Shown one piece after another: positions 26,016 to 32,901 of a stretch of 44,366 bases of DNA; within the stretch, counting starts at the first letter, position 1, and every line of letters starts with the position of its first letter. Source of the stretch: UBA931 sp036825435. GTDB taxonomy: Bacteria; Pseudomonadota; Gammaproteobacteria; Burkholderiales; Casimicrobiaceae. The stretch spans positions 1-44,366 of the forward strand of contig DAISYG010000010.1 of assembly GCA_036825435.1 (NCBI GenBank). Direction: 5' to 3'. Under the pieces are notes generated by a model that saw only the letters and a list, made by a program, of their open reading frames with translations, was not told where the DNA came from and did not search any database. Position numbers and translations under genes: made by a program.

Positions 26016-27473
26016 ATGTCACCAGTTCAGAACGTGCGTTTTTTCAGCGGCGAAAATATTCCGCTTGAAATGCATAAAGTCCGCGTCGTCCAAAAGTTGT
26101 CGCTGCCGCCGATTGAGCGCCGCCTCGCCGCGATTTGCGAAGCCGGTTTCAACACCTTTTTACTGAAAACGCGCGACGTGTATCTCGACATGCTGACCGA
26201 CAGCGGCACCAACGCAATGAGTGATGCGCAGCAGGGTGCGATGATGCAGGCCGACGATGCCTATGCGGGATCGCAAAGTTTTGAACGGATGCACGAGGCG
26301 GTGAAAGACGTGTTCGGCAAGGAATATCTGCTGCCTGCGCACCAGGGACGTGCGGCGGAAAACATCATTTCCAAGAGCTTCATCAAGCCCGGCAACATGA
26401 TTCCGATGAACTACCATTTCACGACGACGCTGGCGCACATCGATTTGAATGGCGGCAGAATCGCCGAATTGCTGCACGATGATGCGCTCATCCTACACAG
26501 CGACAACCCGTTCAAAGGCAACATGGACATCGCCAAGCTGCGCGCCGTCATTGCCAAAGAGGGGGTCGACAACATCGGCTTTATCCGCATGGAAGCTTCG
26601 ACCAATCTGATCGGTGGTCAGCCGTTTTCTCTCGCCAACCTGAAAGAAGTGCGCAAAGTCGCCGACGAACACAAATTGATGGTGGTGCTGGACGCCAGCC
26701 TGATTGGCGAAAACGCTTTCTTCATCAAAAAGCGCGAAGCCGCGTACCAGAACGCCAGCATCGGCGACATCCTGCGCGAAATGTGCGCACAGGCGGACAT
26801 TGTTTATTTTTCGGCGCGCAAGGTCAGTTCGTCGCGCGGCGGCGGCATCTGCACCAATCGCAAGGACCTTTTCGATCACATGAAGGTGCTGATCCCCGTG
26901 TACGAAGGTTTTCTGACCTATGGCGGCATTTCCGTGCGCGAAATCGAATCCATCGCAGTCGGCCTGCGCGAAACGCTCGACGAAAACGTCATCGGGCAAA
27001 GCCCGTCATTCATCGATTATCTGGCGCGCCAACTTGATGCCGCTGGGGTGCCTGTGGTGATGCCTCCGGGCGGGCTGGGCTGCCATGTCAATGCGGGAGA
27101 ATTCCTGCCGCACGTTCCGCAGGAAATCTACCCGGCGGGCGCATTGACGGCGGCGTTTTACCTGATTTCCGGCGTGCGCGGCATGGAGCGTGGCACCATG
27201 TCCAGCATTCGTGACGAGCAGGGCAATGACGTGCTGTCCGACGCTGAATTGCTGCGTCTGGCATTCCCGCGCCGCGTATTCACGCTGTCGCAGACCAAAT
27301 ACGTTGAAGATCGCCTGAAGTGGCTCTACACCAAACGCGACCTGATCGGCGGCCTGCGCTTCGTCGAAGAACCGCCCGTGCTACGCTTCTTCATGGGGCG
27401 CTGTGAGGCAACATCCGACTGGCCGGAGAAGTTGGTGGCGGCGTTTCGCAAGGATTTTGGCGACAGCCTTTAG
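26016..27473 (+). CDS. Tyrosine phenol-lyase/tryptophanase family PLP enzyme
   Basis: PLP-dependent carbon-carbon beta-lyase of the aromatic amino-acid lyase family, 485 residues. The ATG at 26016 is preferred over the ATG at 26004 because GAGGGAAGTC precedes it. Visible residues: Tyr83 in 'DDAYAGSQSF', the 'HFTTT' stretch (134-138), 'NPFKGNMD' (164-171), the likely PLP lysine Lys269 in 'FSARKVSSSRGGG', and 'SGVRGMERG' near the C-terminus. In tyrosine phenol-lyase the Met and Arg of the last motif contact the phenol ring, whereas tryptophanase has a different sequence there. This favours phenol-lyase-like specificity, giving phenol, pyruvate and ammonia from tyrosine, but the protein is longer than Citrobacter TPL (456) and the lysine region differs. 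Monocistronic with its own leader. Confidence 0.8.
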   Translation: MSPVQNVRFFSGENIPLEMHKVRVVQKLSLPPIERRLAAICEAGFNTFLLKTRDVYLDMLTDSGTNAMSDAQQGAMMQADDAYAGSQSFERMHEAVKDVFGKEYLLPAHQGRAAENIISKSFIKPGNMIPMNYHFTTTLAHIDLNGGRIAELLHDDALILHSDNPFKGNMDIAKLRAVIAKEGVDNIGFIRMEASTNLIGGQPFSLANLKEVRKVADEHKLMVVLDASLIGENAFFIKKREAAYQNASIGDILREMCAQADIVYFSARKVSSSRGGGICTNRKDLFDHMKVLIPVYEGFLTYGGISVREIESIAVGLRETLDENVIGQSPSFIDYLARQLDAAGVPVVMPPGGLGCHVNAGEFLPHVPQEIYPAGALTAAFYLISGVRGMERGTMSSIRDEQGNDVLSDAELLRLAFPRRVFTLSQTKYVEDRLKWLYTKRDLIGGLRFVEEPPVLRFFMGRCEATSDWPEKLVAAFRKDFGDSL

Positions 27474-27614
27474 GAGTTCTGAATAACTACTGCGCGAAGG
27501 CAATACAGCGTTGGAATTCTCCTCAAAATGCTCATTTACCACCAAGTAAACTGCGCTTTTTCGTCGAATTCCGCCTTGTCTTGCCTCCGCTCGTAACATT
27601 ATTCAGGAACTCCT
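27472..27614. repeat. 143-base imperfect inverted repeat
   Basis: The left end, AGGAGTTC-TGAATAA, matches the reverse complement of the right end (TTATTCAGGAACTCCT). Pairing continues inward through GGCAA...GGAATTC and on to a centre near ACCACCAAG. Overall the arms match at about three quarters of positions. The left edge overlaps the TAG stop of the beta-lyase gene. RNA from either strand would form one long hairpin. It contains no ORF and looks like a miniature dispersed element or a structured 3' end. Confidence 0.75.
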
Positions 27615-27647
27615 CCTGAGTCAGAAGGCAGGTGTGCGTGTATGCGA

Positions 27648-27691
27648 CCTGATTTTCACTGATCCCTGATGCCTGTCATCTGATTCCTGCC
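27648..27691. repeat. Composite dispersed repeat copy 4 (module C)
   Basis: CCTGATTTTCACTGATCCCT followed by GATGCCTGTCATCTGATTCCTG, the same 8-mer family seen at 13928 and 15698. Module B is missing or unrecognisable here. Confidence 0.7.
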
Positions 27692-27692
27692 C

Positions 27693-27721
27693 TGTACATC
27701 CTCCGCGTTTGACGCTATAAT
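27693..27721 (+). promoter_or_regulatory. Candidate sigma-70 promoter for the amidohydrolase-pyr cluster
   Basis: TGTACA, 17-base spacer, perfect TATAAT. Transcription from about 27728 would give a leader of about 180 bases. Confidence 0.5.
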
Positions 27722-27726
27722 CTTCT

Positions 27727-27751
27727 ATCAGCGAACCGCGCTGATTTTTTT
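27727..27751 (+). terminator. Intrinsic terminator-like hairpin 1
   Basis: ATCAGCG, loop AACCG, CGCTGAT followed by seven T. It could terminate read-through from the beta-lyase gene, or, if the promoter at 27693 is real, be a 5'-end hairpin of the leader. Confidence 0.65.
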
Positions 27752-27768
27752 ACGCCAAAAGTTTTGAT

Positions 27769-27865
27769 ATGCCCTTTTTGATTCCCTTTCGAAATCGAGA
27801 CGTAGCCGATGTGTTGATCGGCTCAGGGCGTTTTATGTGAAATCCCCCGATGGGGGATTTTTTTT
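27769..27865 (+). promoter_or_regulatory. Structured leader RNA candidate (three-stem junction plus terminator)
   Basis: A closing stem pairs ATGCCCT (27769-27775) with AGGGCGT (27825-27831, one G-U). Inside are a small hairpin, GATT/AATC (27780-27796), and a strong hairpin, AGCCGAT-GTGTTG-ATCGGCT (27804-27823). Nine bases later comes the terminator at 27840-27865. This is the architecture of a transcriptional riboswitch or attenuator, placed 43 bases before the amidohydrolase start. I could not match it to a known riboswitch consensus. Confidence 0.5.
27840..27865 (+). terminator. Intrinsic terminator 2 in the amidohydrolase leader
   Basis: AAATCCCCC, loop GAT, GGGGGATTT followed by a T tract to 27865. 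A perfect 9-bp stem with eight T after GGGGGA. It lies within the upstream region of the gene it would silence, which suggests regulated read-through. Confidence 0.85.
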
Positions 27866-27908
27866 ACCCGCGTTCGCCGACTTTGACTGTCTTAACCGGA
27901 GAGACACA

Positions 27909-28976
27909 ATGAACAAAGATTTCAAAACACTACGCGCACTGATCATGCCCGCCATCGAAAAACACGGCGGCTGGGTGAACGCGCACGCGCATGCAGACCG
28001 CGCGTTCACGCTGGATGAGCACACGCTGGAGATTTACCGCACGCATTCGCTGGAGCGCAAATGGGACGCCGTCGATACGATGAAGCGTAATTCGAGCGTC
28101 GAAGATTATTACCGCCGCTTCAGCCAGACGATTGAGTTGATGATCGCACAGGGCGTGACGGCGATGTGCTCGTTTGTTGATATCGACCCGGCGGCGGGTG
28201 ACCGCGCGATCACTGCTGCGTTGCGCGCTCGCGAACATTATCAGGATCAGATCACGGTGCTGTTTGCAAACCAAACGTTGAAGGGCGTGATTGATCCGGA
28301 AGCACGCGAATGGTTTGATCGTGGCGCAGAATTGGTTGACGTGATCGGCGCGCTGCCCAAGCGTGATGAGCGTGATTTCGGTCGCAGCGATGAAGCGCTC
28401 GACATCGTGCTCGGCACAGCGCGGTCGATGAACAAGATGGTGCATGTGCACGTCGATCAGTTTAACCATGCGCGCGAATATGAAACGGAACAATTGTGCG
28501 ATAAAACGATTGAGCACGGCATGCAGCATCGCGTTGTCGCCATACACGGTATTTCGATTGCCGCGCATTCGAAGCAATACCGCTTGCGTCTCTATGAAAA
28601 AATGCGCGAGGCTGGCGTGATGATGATCGCGTGCCCGATGGCGTGGATCGACACGCCGCGTTCAGAGTTCATCGCGCCGTCGCATAACTCGTTGACGCCG
28701 ATCGACGAGCTTCTGCCTTCGGGCGTGCCGGTCGCGCTCGGCACTGATAACATCTGCGACGCGATGGTGCCTTTCTGCGAGGGCGATTTGTGGCGAGAAT
28801 TGAGCCTGCTCGCCGCCGGTTGCCGCTACACTGATTTTGATCAGATCGTGCGCATCGCGACGACGTATGGTCGCATGGCGCTGGGGTTGATGGACTGGGT
28901 TGTTGTCAACGATGAACCAGAGGCCGAAGAAACCGCCGCCAACGAGGAACAGTATGCCCGCGCTGCCGTTTTATGA
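27909..28976 (+). CDS. Cytosine-deaminase-like amidohydrolase
   Basis: 355 residues from the ATG at 27909, supported by GGAGAG upstream; a GTG at 27837 would run through the terminator. Amidohydrolase TIM-barrel metal motifs: 'HAHAD' (His26, His28), 'HVDQ' (His181), 'IHG' (His213) and 'GTDN' (Asp280). The layout follows the cytosine deaminase/isoguanine deaminase branch, but the catalytic Glu of E. coli CodA (HCDE) is Gln184 here, so simple cytosine deamination is doubtful. It overlaps the next gene by 23 bases and shares a transcript with a dihydroorotate-dehydrogenase-like gene and pyrE. It may salvage or open a pyrimidine-type ring. The substrate is unknown. Confidence 0.8.
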   Translation: MNKDFKTLRALIMPAIEKHGGWVNAHAHADRAFTLDEHTLEIYRTHSLERKWDAVDTMKRNSSVEDYYRRFSQTIELMIAQGVTAMCSFVDIDPAAGDRAITAALRAREHYQDQITVLFANQTLKGVIDPEAREWFDRGAELVDVIGALPKRDERDFGRSDEALDIVLGTARSMNKMVHVHVDQFNHAREYETEQLCDKTIEHGMQHRVVAIHGISIAAHSKQYRLRLYEKMREAGVMMIACPMAWIDTPRSEFIAPSHNSLTPIDELLPSGVPVALGTDNICDAMVPFCEGDLWRELSLLAAGCRYTDFDQIVRIATTYGRMALGLMDWVVVNDEPEAEETAANEEQYARAAVL

Positions 28977-30000
28977 CCCGTCGCTGAGCTACGAGGAAAA
29001 TTACGCGCACGGCCCTTTTGGCAGCTTTGCTGAAAACGTGACATACCCGCAGCCAGACGCGACGCCGCGACAGACATTCCTCGGCTTACCGGTATTCAGC
29101 ACGTTCGGCATTCCCGCCGGCCCATTGCTGAACAGCCGTTTTGTCGCTGCCGCGTTCCGGCACGGTTTCGATTTGTGCGTGTACAAAACCGTGCGTTCGC
29201 GGGCGCTTGCCTGCTGGCCATTTCCGAATACGCTGGAAGTGGAATTCGATGGCGATCTTGCGTTGCGTCAAACCGTGCGTGCGCACCGTGTCCGCGATAA
29301 CGCACCACGCACGATCACCAATTCATTCGGCGTACCGTCGCAATCGCAGGATGTGTGGCAGCCTGATATGCAGGCGGCGATTCGTGCCGTCGGTGTCGGT
29401 CAGATCATGATCGGCAGCTTTCAAGGCAGCGGCGAGGGCGATGCGCAAGTGGCTGATTACGCGCTGGCGGCAAAGTTGGTTGCCGAGACTGATGCACCGG
29501 TGATTGAAGCCAATCTGTCGTGCCCAAACGAAGGCAAAACCGGCTTGCTGTGTTTCGATGTCGAAAAAGTTGTCGCGGTAGTCAACGCGATCAAAAGCGA
29601 AGTAAATGACCGCCCACTATTGCTCAAGCTCGCTTATTTTGAAGACGATGCGCTATTGGCGTCGCTGGTGCAAGCAATCGGCAGCAAAGTCGAAGGCCTG
29701 TGCGCGGTGAATACGCTACAAGCTCGTGTTGTTGACGCCGCAGGACACCCCGCCTTACCGGGTCGCGATATCAGCGGCGTATGCGGCGCGGCGATTCGCT
29801 GGGCGGGGTTATCGATGACAAAACGGCTGCATCATTTGCGCACACAATATAAAATGCGCTTTGTGATCGTCGCCAATGGTGGCGTACTGACGCCGCAAGA
29901 TGATCGCGCTTACCGTACTGCGGGCGCGGATGCCGTGATGAGCGCAACCGGTGCGATGTGGAACCCGATGCTTGCTCAAGAAATCAAATATGGACAATAG
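28954..30000 (+). CDS. Class 1-like dihydroorotate dehydrogenase family flavoprotein
   Basis: 348 residues from the ATG at 28954 (GAGGAA upstream). An FMN-binding TIM barrel with 'VYKTV' (Lys78), 'TNSFGVPS' and 'EANLSCPNEGKTG', where Cys190 occupies the catalytic-base position of class 1 DHODs; class 2 quinone-linked PyrD has Ser. The C-terminal 'IVANGGVLTPQDDRAYRTAGADAVMSATGAM' matches the phosphate-binding end of the barrel. It is soluble, with no membrane anchor. It overlaps both neighbours, and its place before pyrE argues for a pyrimidine role, but it is longer than usual class 1A enzymes (about 310). It could be a second DHOD or a related dihydropyrimidine oxidoreductase. Confidence 0.8.
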   Translation: MPALPFYDPSLSYEENYAHGPFGSFAENVTYPQPDATPRQTFLGLPVFSTFGIPAGPLLNSRFVAAAFRHGFDLCVYKTVRSRALACWPFPNTLEVEFDGDLALRQTVRAHRVRDNAPRTITNSFGVPSQSQDVWQPDMQAAIRAVGVGQIMIGSFQGSGEGDAQVADYALAAKLVAETDAPVIEANLSCPNEGKTGLLCFDVEKVVAVVNAIKSEVNDRPLLLKLAYFEDDALLASLVQAIGSKVEGLCAVNTLQARVVDAAGHPALPGRDISGVCGAAIRWAGLSMTKRLHHLRTQYKMRFVIVANGGVLTPQDDRAYRTAGADAVMSATGAMWNPMLAQEIKYGQ

Positions 30001-30673
30001 AATGACTTCTCCGATTGCTGCAAAAATCATTGCCGAACATTTATTGAATATCAACGCCGTGATGTTCCTGCTGGAAAAACCGCTGCGTTTCAAATCCGGC
30101 ATGGTCTCACCGATTTACGTCGATAACCGCTGCCTGATCTTCCATCCCGAAGCATGGCACGATGTCATCGAGGCATTAAGTTCTGATATCGAGGCGCGCA
30201 AGATCAAGTTCGACGTTATCGCCGGTGTCGAAACGGCGGGCATTCCGCACGCGTCAGCACTTGCGTATCGTTTGAACACACCCAATATTTTTGTGCGCAA
30301 ACAACCCAAAACACACGGCACCAAAAACCGCGTCGAAGGCGGTGATGTGCGCGGCAAACAAGTGTTGCTGATCGAAGATCATATTTCGACCGGCTTGAGC
30401 AGCCTTGATAGCGTGGAAGCATTGCGCGAATCGGGCGCCATCGTCACCGACTGCATGAGCATCACCAGCTACAATTTCGCCGAAGCAACGGCGGCGTTTG
30501 CCGACGCGAAAGTCACACCACACACGCTGCAAACTTTCGGCATCATTCTCGACATCGCCGTGGAAACCGGACGCATCAGCGAAAAACAAAAGGAAATCAT
30601 CGCCGACTGGCTCGACGATCCGTGGCCGTGGGCGCGTCGTCATGGGCTGGTTCCGGCGGCGAATGAGAATTAA
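29990..30673 (+). CDS. pyrE: Orotate phosphoribosyltransferase
   Basis: Adds PRPP to orotate to make OMP. 227 residues from the ATG at 29990 (overlapping the previous stop by 11 bases); an ATG at 30002 is a close alternative. The PRPP loop 'VLLIEDHISTGLSS' is at about 125-138, and 'KSGMVSPIYVDNR' and 'VRKQPKTHGTKNRVEG' are family motifs. Cytoplasmic. Translational coupling to the DHOD-like gene is likely. Confidence 0.93.
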   Translation: MDNRMTSPIAAKIIAEHLLNINAVMFLLEKPLRFKSGMVSPIYVDNRCLIFHPEAWHDVIEALSSDIEARKIKFDVIAGVETAGIPHASALAYRLNTPNIFVRKQPKTHGTKNRVEGGDVRGKQVLLIEDHISTGLSSLDSVEALRESGAIVTDCMSITSYNFAEATAAFADAKVTPHTLQTFGIILDIAVETGRISEKQKEIIADWLDDPWPWARRHGLVPAANEN

Positions 30674-30715
30674 TAGGTGATGCGGTTTCTACATAACCAA
30701 CTATTCAACCACAAG

Positions 30716-30784
30716 TTTTCATCGGGTGTTGCGCGATCAGAGGCTCCCCTCGCCCGCTGGCGGGAGAGGGGTTGGGGGAGAGGG
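30716..30784. repeat. Composite dispersed repeat copy 5 (modules A-B, inverted)
   Basis: On the minus strand: module A (CCCTCTCCC...CCCCTCTCCCGCC, AGCGGGCGAGGGGAGC) then module B (GATCGCGC-AACACCCGATGAAAA, degraded). It is inserted between pyrE and pyrF. The 392 bases at 30674-31065 hold this, the repeat at 30916, and no gene I can support. Confidence 0.75.
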
Positions 30785-30915
30785 CTTTCAGGTAGCAAAA
30801 AAAGAAAAGTATCTCTTTTTTCTGCAGCCGCCGTCGCCGGGCAAGATAGGCAACTGCCTTTGCAAAATACAAAAAGTAGGAAAATTTCGAGAGAGTTGAT
30901 ACTTCTTAACACCCC

Positions 30916-30949
30916 TGGATTGCCGCGTCGCTTCGCTCCTCGCAATGAC
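30916..30949. repeat. Short palindromic dispersed repeat
   Basis: TGGATTGCCGCGTCGCTTCG then CTCCTCGCAATGAC. The two ends (GGATTGC and GCAATGA) and the centre (GCGTCGCTTCGC) are imperfect palindromes. I recognise it as the type of 'GTCATTGCGAGGAGCG' element scattered in many bacterial genomes. Confidence 0.65.
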
Positions 30950-31065
30950 ATCCGTTTTCTGGCTATGGCTCAGAGAAAAGATACTTCTCCCTCTTGAGGA
31001 AACAAGATCAAAAACAAATTATAGAACATCTGCTTACTTAAATAATTGATCATAAATATTACCTT

Positions 31066-31869
31066 ATGCACATTCTCGACAAACTCAACGCCCGCATCGA
31101 TAAGACGCATTCACTACTCTGCGTCGGACTGGACAGCGAACTTTCGCGCATTCCCGGACGTTTTCAAAAAGAAGCCTCTCCGCAACTTACGTTCAACCGC
31201 CACATCATCGAACAAACACTCGAATACGCCGCTGCATACAAAATCAACAGCGCGTTTTACGAAGCGCATGGCGCAGCAGGCTGGCAAGCAATGCAGGAAA
31301 CGATGGATTTTCTGCGTGAACGCGCTCCCGACGTGTTCACGATCATCGACGCCAAACGCGCCGATATCGGCAACACCAGCGCGCAATATGCCGCGGCATT
31401 CTTCGACCAGATGGGCGCGGATGCTGTCACGCTGCACCCTTATCTTGGCGGCGAAGCATTGCAACCTTTCCTTGCCCGTGCAGACAAGGCGTCGATCATT
31501 CTCTGCCGTACCTCCAACACCGGCGCCGATGAATTGCAAAACCTGGCTGTCGAAGATCATGACGAATATTTGCCGATGTGGCGCAAGGTTGCGCGGCAGG
31601 TGGCTCAACACTGGAATACCAATAATAACTGTATGCTCGTCGTCGGCGCAACTGCACCCGAAGTGCTGCGTGATGTCCGCGAAGAAGTTGGCGATATGCC
31701 GCTGCTTGTCCCTGGCGTTGGCGCACAAGGCGGCAATCTCGGCGAAGTATTGCGTTTCGGCTTGGATAGTAAAGGGCGAGGGCTGTTGATCAATGCCAGT
31801 CGCAGTATTATTTTTGCGAGTGATTCAAAAAACGAAGCGCACAAATTATATGAAGCGATGAAGAGATAA
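31066..31869 (+). CDS. pyrF: Orotidine 5'-phosphate decarboxylase
   Basis: Decarboxylates OMP to UMP, the last step of de novo pyrimidine synthesis. 267 residues, the longer subfamily-2 form, with the catalytic 'IIDAKRADIGNTSAQYA' (Lys/Asp tetrad) and 'VVGATAPEVLRDVR' and 'LVPGVGAQGG' phosphate-binding motifs. It is separated from pyrE by 392 bases of repeats, so it may have its own promoter; no strong one is visible, and there is no clear Shine-Dalgarno sequence. Confidence 0.95.
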   Translation: MHILDKLNARIDKTHSLLCVGLDSELSRIPGRFQKEASPQLTFNRHIIEQTLEYAAAYKINSAFYEAHGAAGWQAMQETMDFLRERAPDVFTIIDAKRADIGNTSAQYAAAFFDQMGADAVTLHPYLGGEALQPFLARADKASIILCRTSNTGADELQNLAVEDHDEYLPMWRKVARQVAQHWNTNNNCMLVVGATAPEVLRDVREEVGDMPLLVPGVGAQGGNLGEVLRFGLDSKGRGLLINASRSIIFASDSKNEAHKLYEAMKR

Positions 31870-31886
31870 TTTGGTTATTTCAAGAT

Positions 31887-32447
31887 ATGCAAAACAACAA
31901 CTCCTCTGAAATAATCCGCTCTCAACTGAAATCGGGAGAAAAACTTTTGTAGTGCGGACAACCCCGACAAGGGTTTCGGCTTGCCCCATCCGATTTGTTC
32001 ATGATCCCGTTTAGCTTGTTTTGGTGTGGCTTTGTTGTTTCTTGGGAGTATTTAGTCGTTACAGGCGGCGCTCCATTGATGTTTCAATTTTTCGGCATTC
32101 CTTTTGTGTTGGTCGGCTTGTATCTTATCATCGGTCGTTTCTGGGTCGATGCCGCACAACGAAAAAGAGCTTTTTACGGCGTCACCACATCGCGTATTAT
32201 TTTTGTTTCTGGCTTGACGGCTCAAAAAGTGAAAACGCTTTCCTTGTTTTCTTTGTCTGAGGTTTCTTTGACATTATCACAAAATGGTGTCGGTACCATT
32301 TCGTTTGGTCGTGGTTTTCCACTTGCCGCAACGTGGTCGTGGTGGCCGGGCATGGAGATGTTTGCTTCGCCGTCTTTCGATCAGATCGACGATGCACAAA
32401 TGGTTTATCGACTTATCTGCGATGCGCAGGAAAATACCGATTTTTAA
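31887..32447 (+). pseudogene. PH-domain-like membrane protein interrupted by an in-frame amber codon
   Basis: From the ATG at 31887 the frame reads MQNNNSSEIIRSQLKSGEKL, then Leu, TAG (31950-31952), then 'CGQPRQGFRLAPSDLF' and two hydrophobic segments ('MIPFSLFWCGFVVSWEYLV' and 'FFGIPFVLVGLYLIIG'), and a C-terminal domain ('KRAFYGVTTSRIIFVSG'). Bacterial PH-like membrane proteins often have 'LLWxGQPRQG' at this point, so TAG most simply replaces a TGG tryptophan. With Trp restored the protein is 186 residues. The remaining open part starts at a TTG (31995) or ATG (32001). It may be a recent pseudogene, a sequencing error, or amber read-through. No frameshift is needed. Confidence 0.75.
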
Positions 32448-32459
32448 ATAGTCCAATAA

Positions 32460-32488
32460 AAAACCTGCTCTTGAAATGAGCAGGTTTT
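32460..32488. terminator. Bidirectional intrinsic terminator
   Basis: AAAACCTGCTC, loop TTGAAAT, GAGCAGGTTTT: an 11-bp perfect stem with A and T tracts. It serves the interrupted gene on the + strand and the cytochrome gene on the minus strand. Confidence 0.92.
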
Positions 32489-32506
32489 AAGAGTGCTGAC
32501 TATCTT

Positions 32507-32866
32507 TTACGGCGTCTTCAAATCGAACTTGTGGCACTCGTTGCACAGCAGTACCGACTCGCTGTGGTTCTTGTGGCATTCGGTGCATTCAACTGCGCCC
32601 AAATGGCTGTAGTGCGGATCAGGGTCAACTTTCTTTTCGGAAATTTTTCCCATCGCTTCGTTGTCACCGTGGCAACTCTGACACTTCTGAAATGAAACGG
32701 CTTTGGCGGGCGGTGCTTCCGTATGGCACTGCGCGCAAGCGACGCCTGTTTGCGCATGTTTATCAATCGATGGTATGGCAGGCACTGGTTGCCGTGCCAT
32801 GAGTGATACCGAAAACAGCATGCCGAGCAACAGGACGGTGCAGAATGTGGAAAGGTTTTTTAACAT
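32507..32866 (-). CDS. Periplasmic tetrahaem cytochrome c
   Basis: 119 residues from the ATG at 32866 (TAAGGAGAACCATC upstream). A signal peptide (about 1-25) precedes four CXXCH haem sites: CAQCH (44-48), CQSCH (62-66), CTECH (94-98) and CNECH (108-112). The small size and close haem packing resemble the tetrahaem cytochrome domain of Shewanella flavocytochrome c fumarate reductases, but here it is a separate subunit. It is encoded 35 bases after the Tat flavoprotein, so it probably passes electrons from a quinol-oxidising membrane cytochrome to that flavoprotein. Confidence 0.92.
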   Translation of the reverse strand: MLKNLSTFCTVLLLGMLFSVSLMARQPVPAIPSIDKHAQTGVACAQCHTEAPPAKAVSFQKCQSCHGDNEAMGKISEKKVDPDPHYSHLGAVECTECHKNHSESVLLCNECHKFDLKTP

Positions 32867-32901
32867 GATGGTTCTCCTTATTGTTCGCTCATTGCTCATA
32901 T

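Noticed and set aside
27716..27760. Resemblance to a purine riboswitch (TATAATC sequence)
   Set aside because: The conserved loop and junction bases of the purine class do not follow, and TATAAT is better explained as a -10 element.
27837..27908. Upstream GTG start for the amidohydrolase
   Set aside because: It would translate the terminator hairpin. The ATG at 27909 has GGAGAG upstream and fits the protein family better.
11949..30784. CRISPR array interpretation of the repeats
   Set aside because: Copies are kilobases apart, differ in module content and have no regular spacers or cas genes.
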